DNA of 44,286 bases from Lachnospiraceae bacterium AC3007. Its GTDB lineage: Bacteria > Bacillota > Clostridia > Lachnospirales > Lachnospiraceae. Position numbers and translations under genes: made by a program. Below the pieces are notes generated by a model. The model ran no database searches, was not told where the DNA came from, and was given only the letters and a program-made list of their open reading frames with translations. The stretch spans positions 1-44,286 of the forward strand of contig JHYK01000023.1 in NCBI GenBank assembly GCA_000621405.1, read 5' to 3'. Shown here piece by piece: positions 44,016 to 44,286 of the stretch; the stretch's first letter is position 1, and the number at the start of each line of letters is the position of its first letter.

Positions 44016-44286
44016 TGGTGTAAATTCAATTGAATATAAAAAGAGCCAAAGCTCTGCCTTTCAGTTAAAATGAAGTTACCACACAACACTTTTAGAAAGG
44101 ATAAGAACTATGGCTCAACTTCATTTTACATTGGATTATGACTTTTTTGTAGGACTATTTACAGACTCTAAGGACGAGGCTTTTGGTAAGCTGATGGAGG
44201 TCATGCTCAATCAAGTCCTTAAGGCTGAATCATCACAGCAGCTCAATGCTGATAACTACGAGCGTTCTGACGAACGCCTTGATTAT
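44016..44286 (+). mobile_element. IS256-family insertion sequence, left end
   Basis: The element probably begins near 44016-44020 (GGTGTAAATTCAATTGAATA), a sequence similar in style to IS256-family inverted repeats. A small hairpin AGAGC/GCTCT (44042-44055) lies in its leader. The transposase gene follows at 44110 and runs out of the window, so the right end is not visible. The left boundary is approximate. Confidence 0.6.
44110..44286 (+). CDS. IS256-family transposase, N-terminal part
   Basis: 59 residues before the window ends. The pattern LMEVMLNQVLKAESSQQL followed by YERSDERLDY corresponds to the conserved N-terminus of IS256-type (Mutator-like) DDE transposases, where homologues read LN.(I/L)LKAE..(E/Q)QL ... 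YER(T/S)(D/E)ER. AAGG lies upstream of the ATG. The catalytic Asp/Asp/Glu residues are outside the window, so activity cannot be judged. Confidence 0.85.
   Translation, partial: MAQLHFTLDYDFFVGLFTDSKDEAFGKLMEVMLNQVLKAESSQQLNADNYERSDERLDY

Overview
The window is the chromosomal replication-origin region of a low-to-mid GC Gram-positive bacterium of the class Clostridia, most likely a Lachnospiraceae member. The evidence is the gene order around oriC (gyrA-gyrB-recF-yaaA-dnaN-dnaA / rpmH-rnpA-yidD-yidC-khpB-mnmE-mnmG-rsmG-parA-parB), the DUF4446 and DUF3881 genes after parB, a class B sortase locus and a two-subunit class I fumarase. No species name can be supported from the sequence alone.

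Layout. (1) 1-379: promoter and leader of a leftward rRNA operon whose 16S gene lies just outside the window. (2) 380-14337, minus strand: yfhO, tRNA-Ser(GCU), fumarase beta and alpha, serS, gyrA, gyrB, recF, yaaA, dnaN, dnaA, many of them overlapping. (3) Origin: a DnaA-box cluster between dnaA and rpmH (14429-14672), and a mirror image of the B. subtilis basal unwinding architecture (tandem boxes, short GC spacer, seven TAG/TAT trios, AT-rich stretch) between dnaA and dnaN (12885-12954). Genes point away from the origin on both sides, with replication. (4) 14705-24970, plus strand: ribosomal protein L34, RNase P protein, membrane insertase, tRNA modification, 16S methylation and chromosome segregation, with two parS sites before parA. 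(5) 24991-31748: a minus-strand sortase B plus sorted surface protein pair, then on the plus strand an acyltransferase, an SPFH/zinc-ribbon protein and a zinc-ribbon membrane protein with an Asp/Trp tail.

(6) 31745-38609 is an accessory region built around tRNA-Arg(CCU), tRNA-Lys(CUU) and tRNA-Pro(CGG). It holds structured repeats. Three tandem 75-nt units follow tRNA-Arg; their three helices differ in sequence between copies but keep pairing, and each ends with the tRNA-Arg 3' sequence. A second structured repeat type occurs before tRNA-Arg and again between tRNA-Lys and tRNA-Pro, where it separates a 28-nt duplication of the tRNA-Pro 5' end. The 5.2 kb between two copies of the tRNA-Arg 3' sequence carries an AT-rich acyltransferase, an Asp-box protein, an SH3 lipoprotein, membrane proteins and a broken gene.

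(7) 38643-43774 is the best candidate for an undescribed system: an ECF-type sigma factor, a two-TM protein, a multi-TM protein and a PrsW-like membrane protease in one overlapping operon, followed by a paralogue of the two-TM protein coupled to a large secreted repeat protein predicted to form a beta-helix. By analogy with SigW/RsiW/PrsW this could be a membrane-signalled sigma circuit with a secreted output. The window ends in a tyrosine-recombinase remnant and the start of an IS256-family element.
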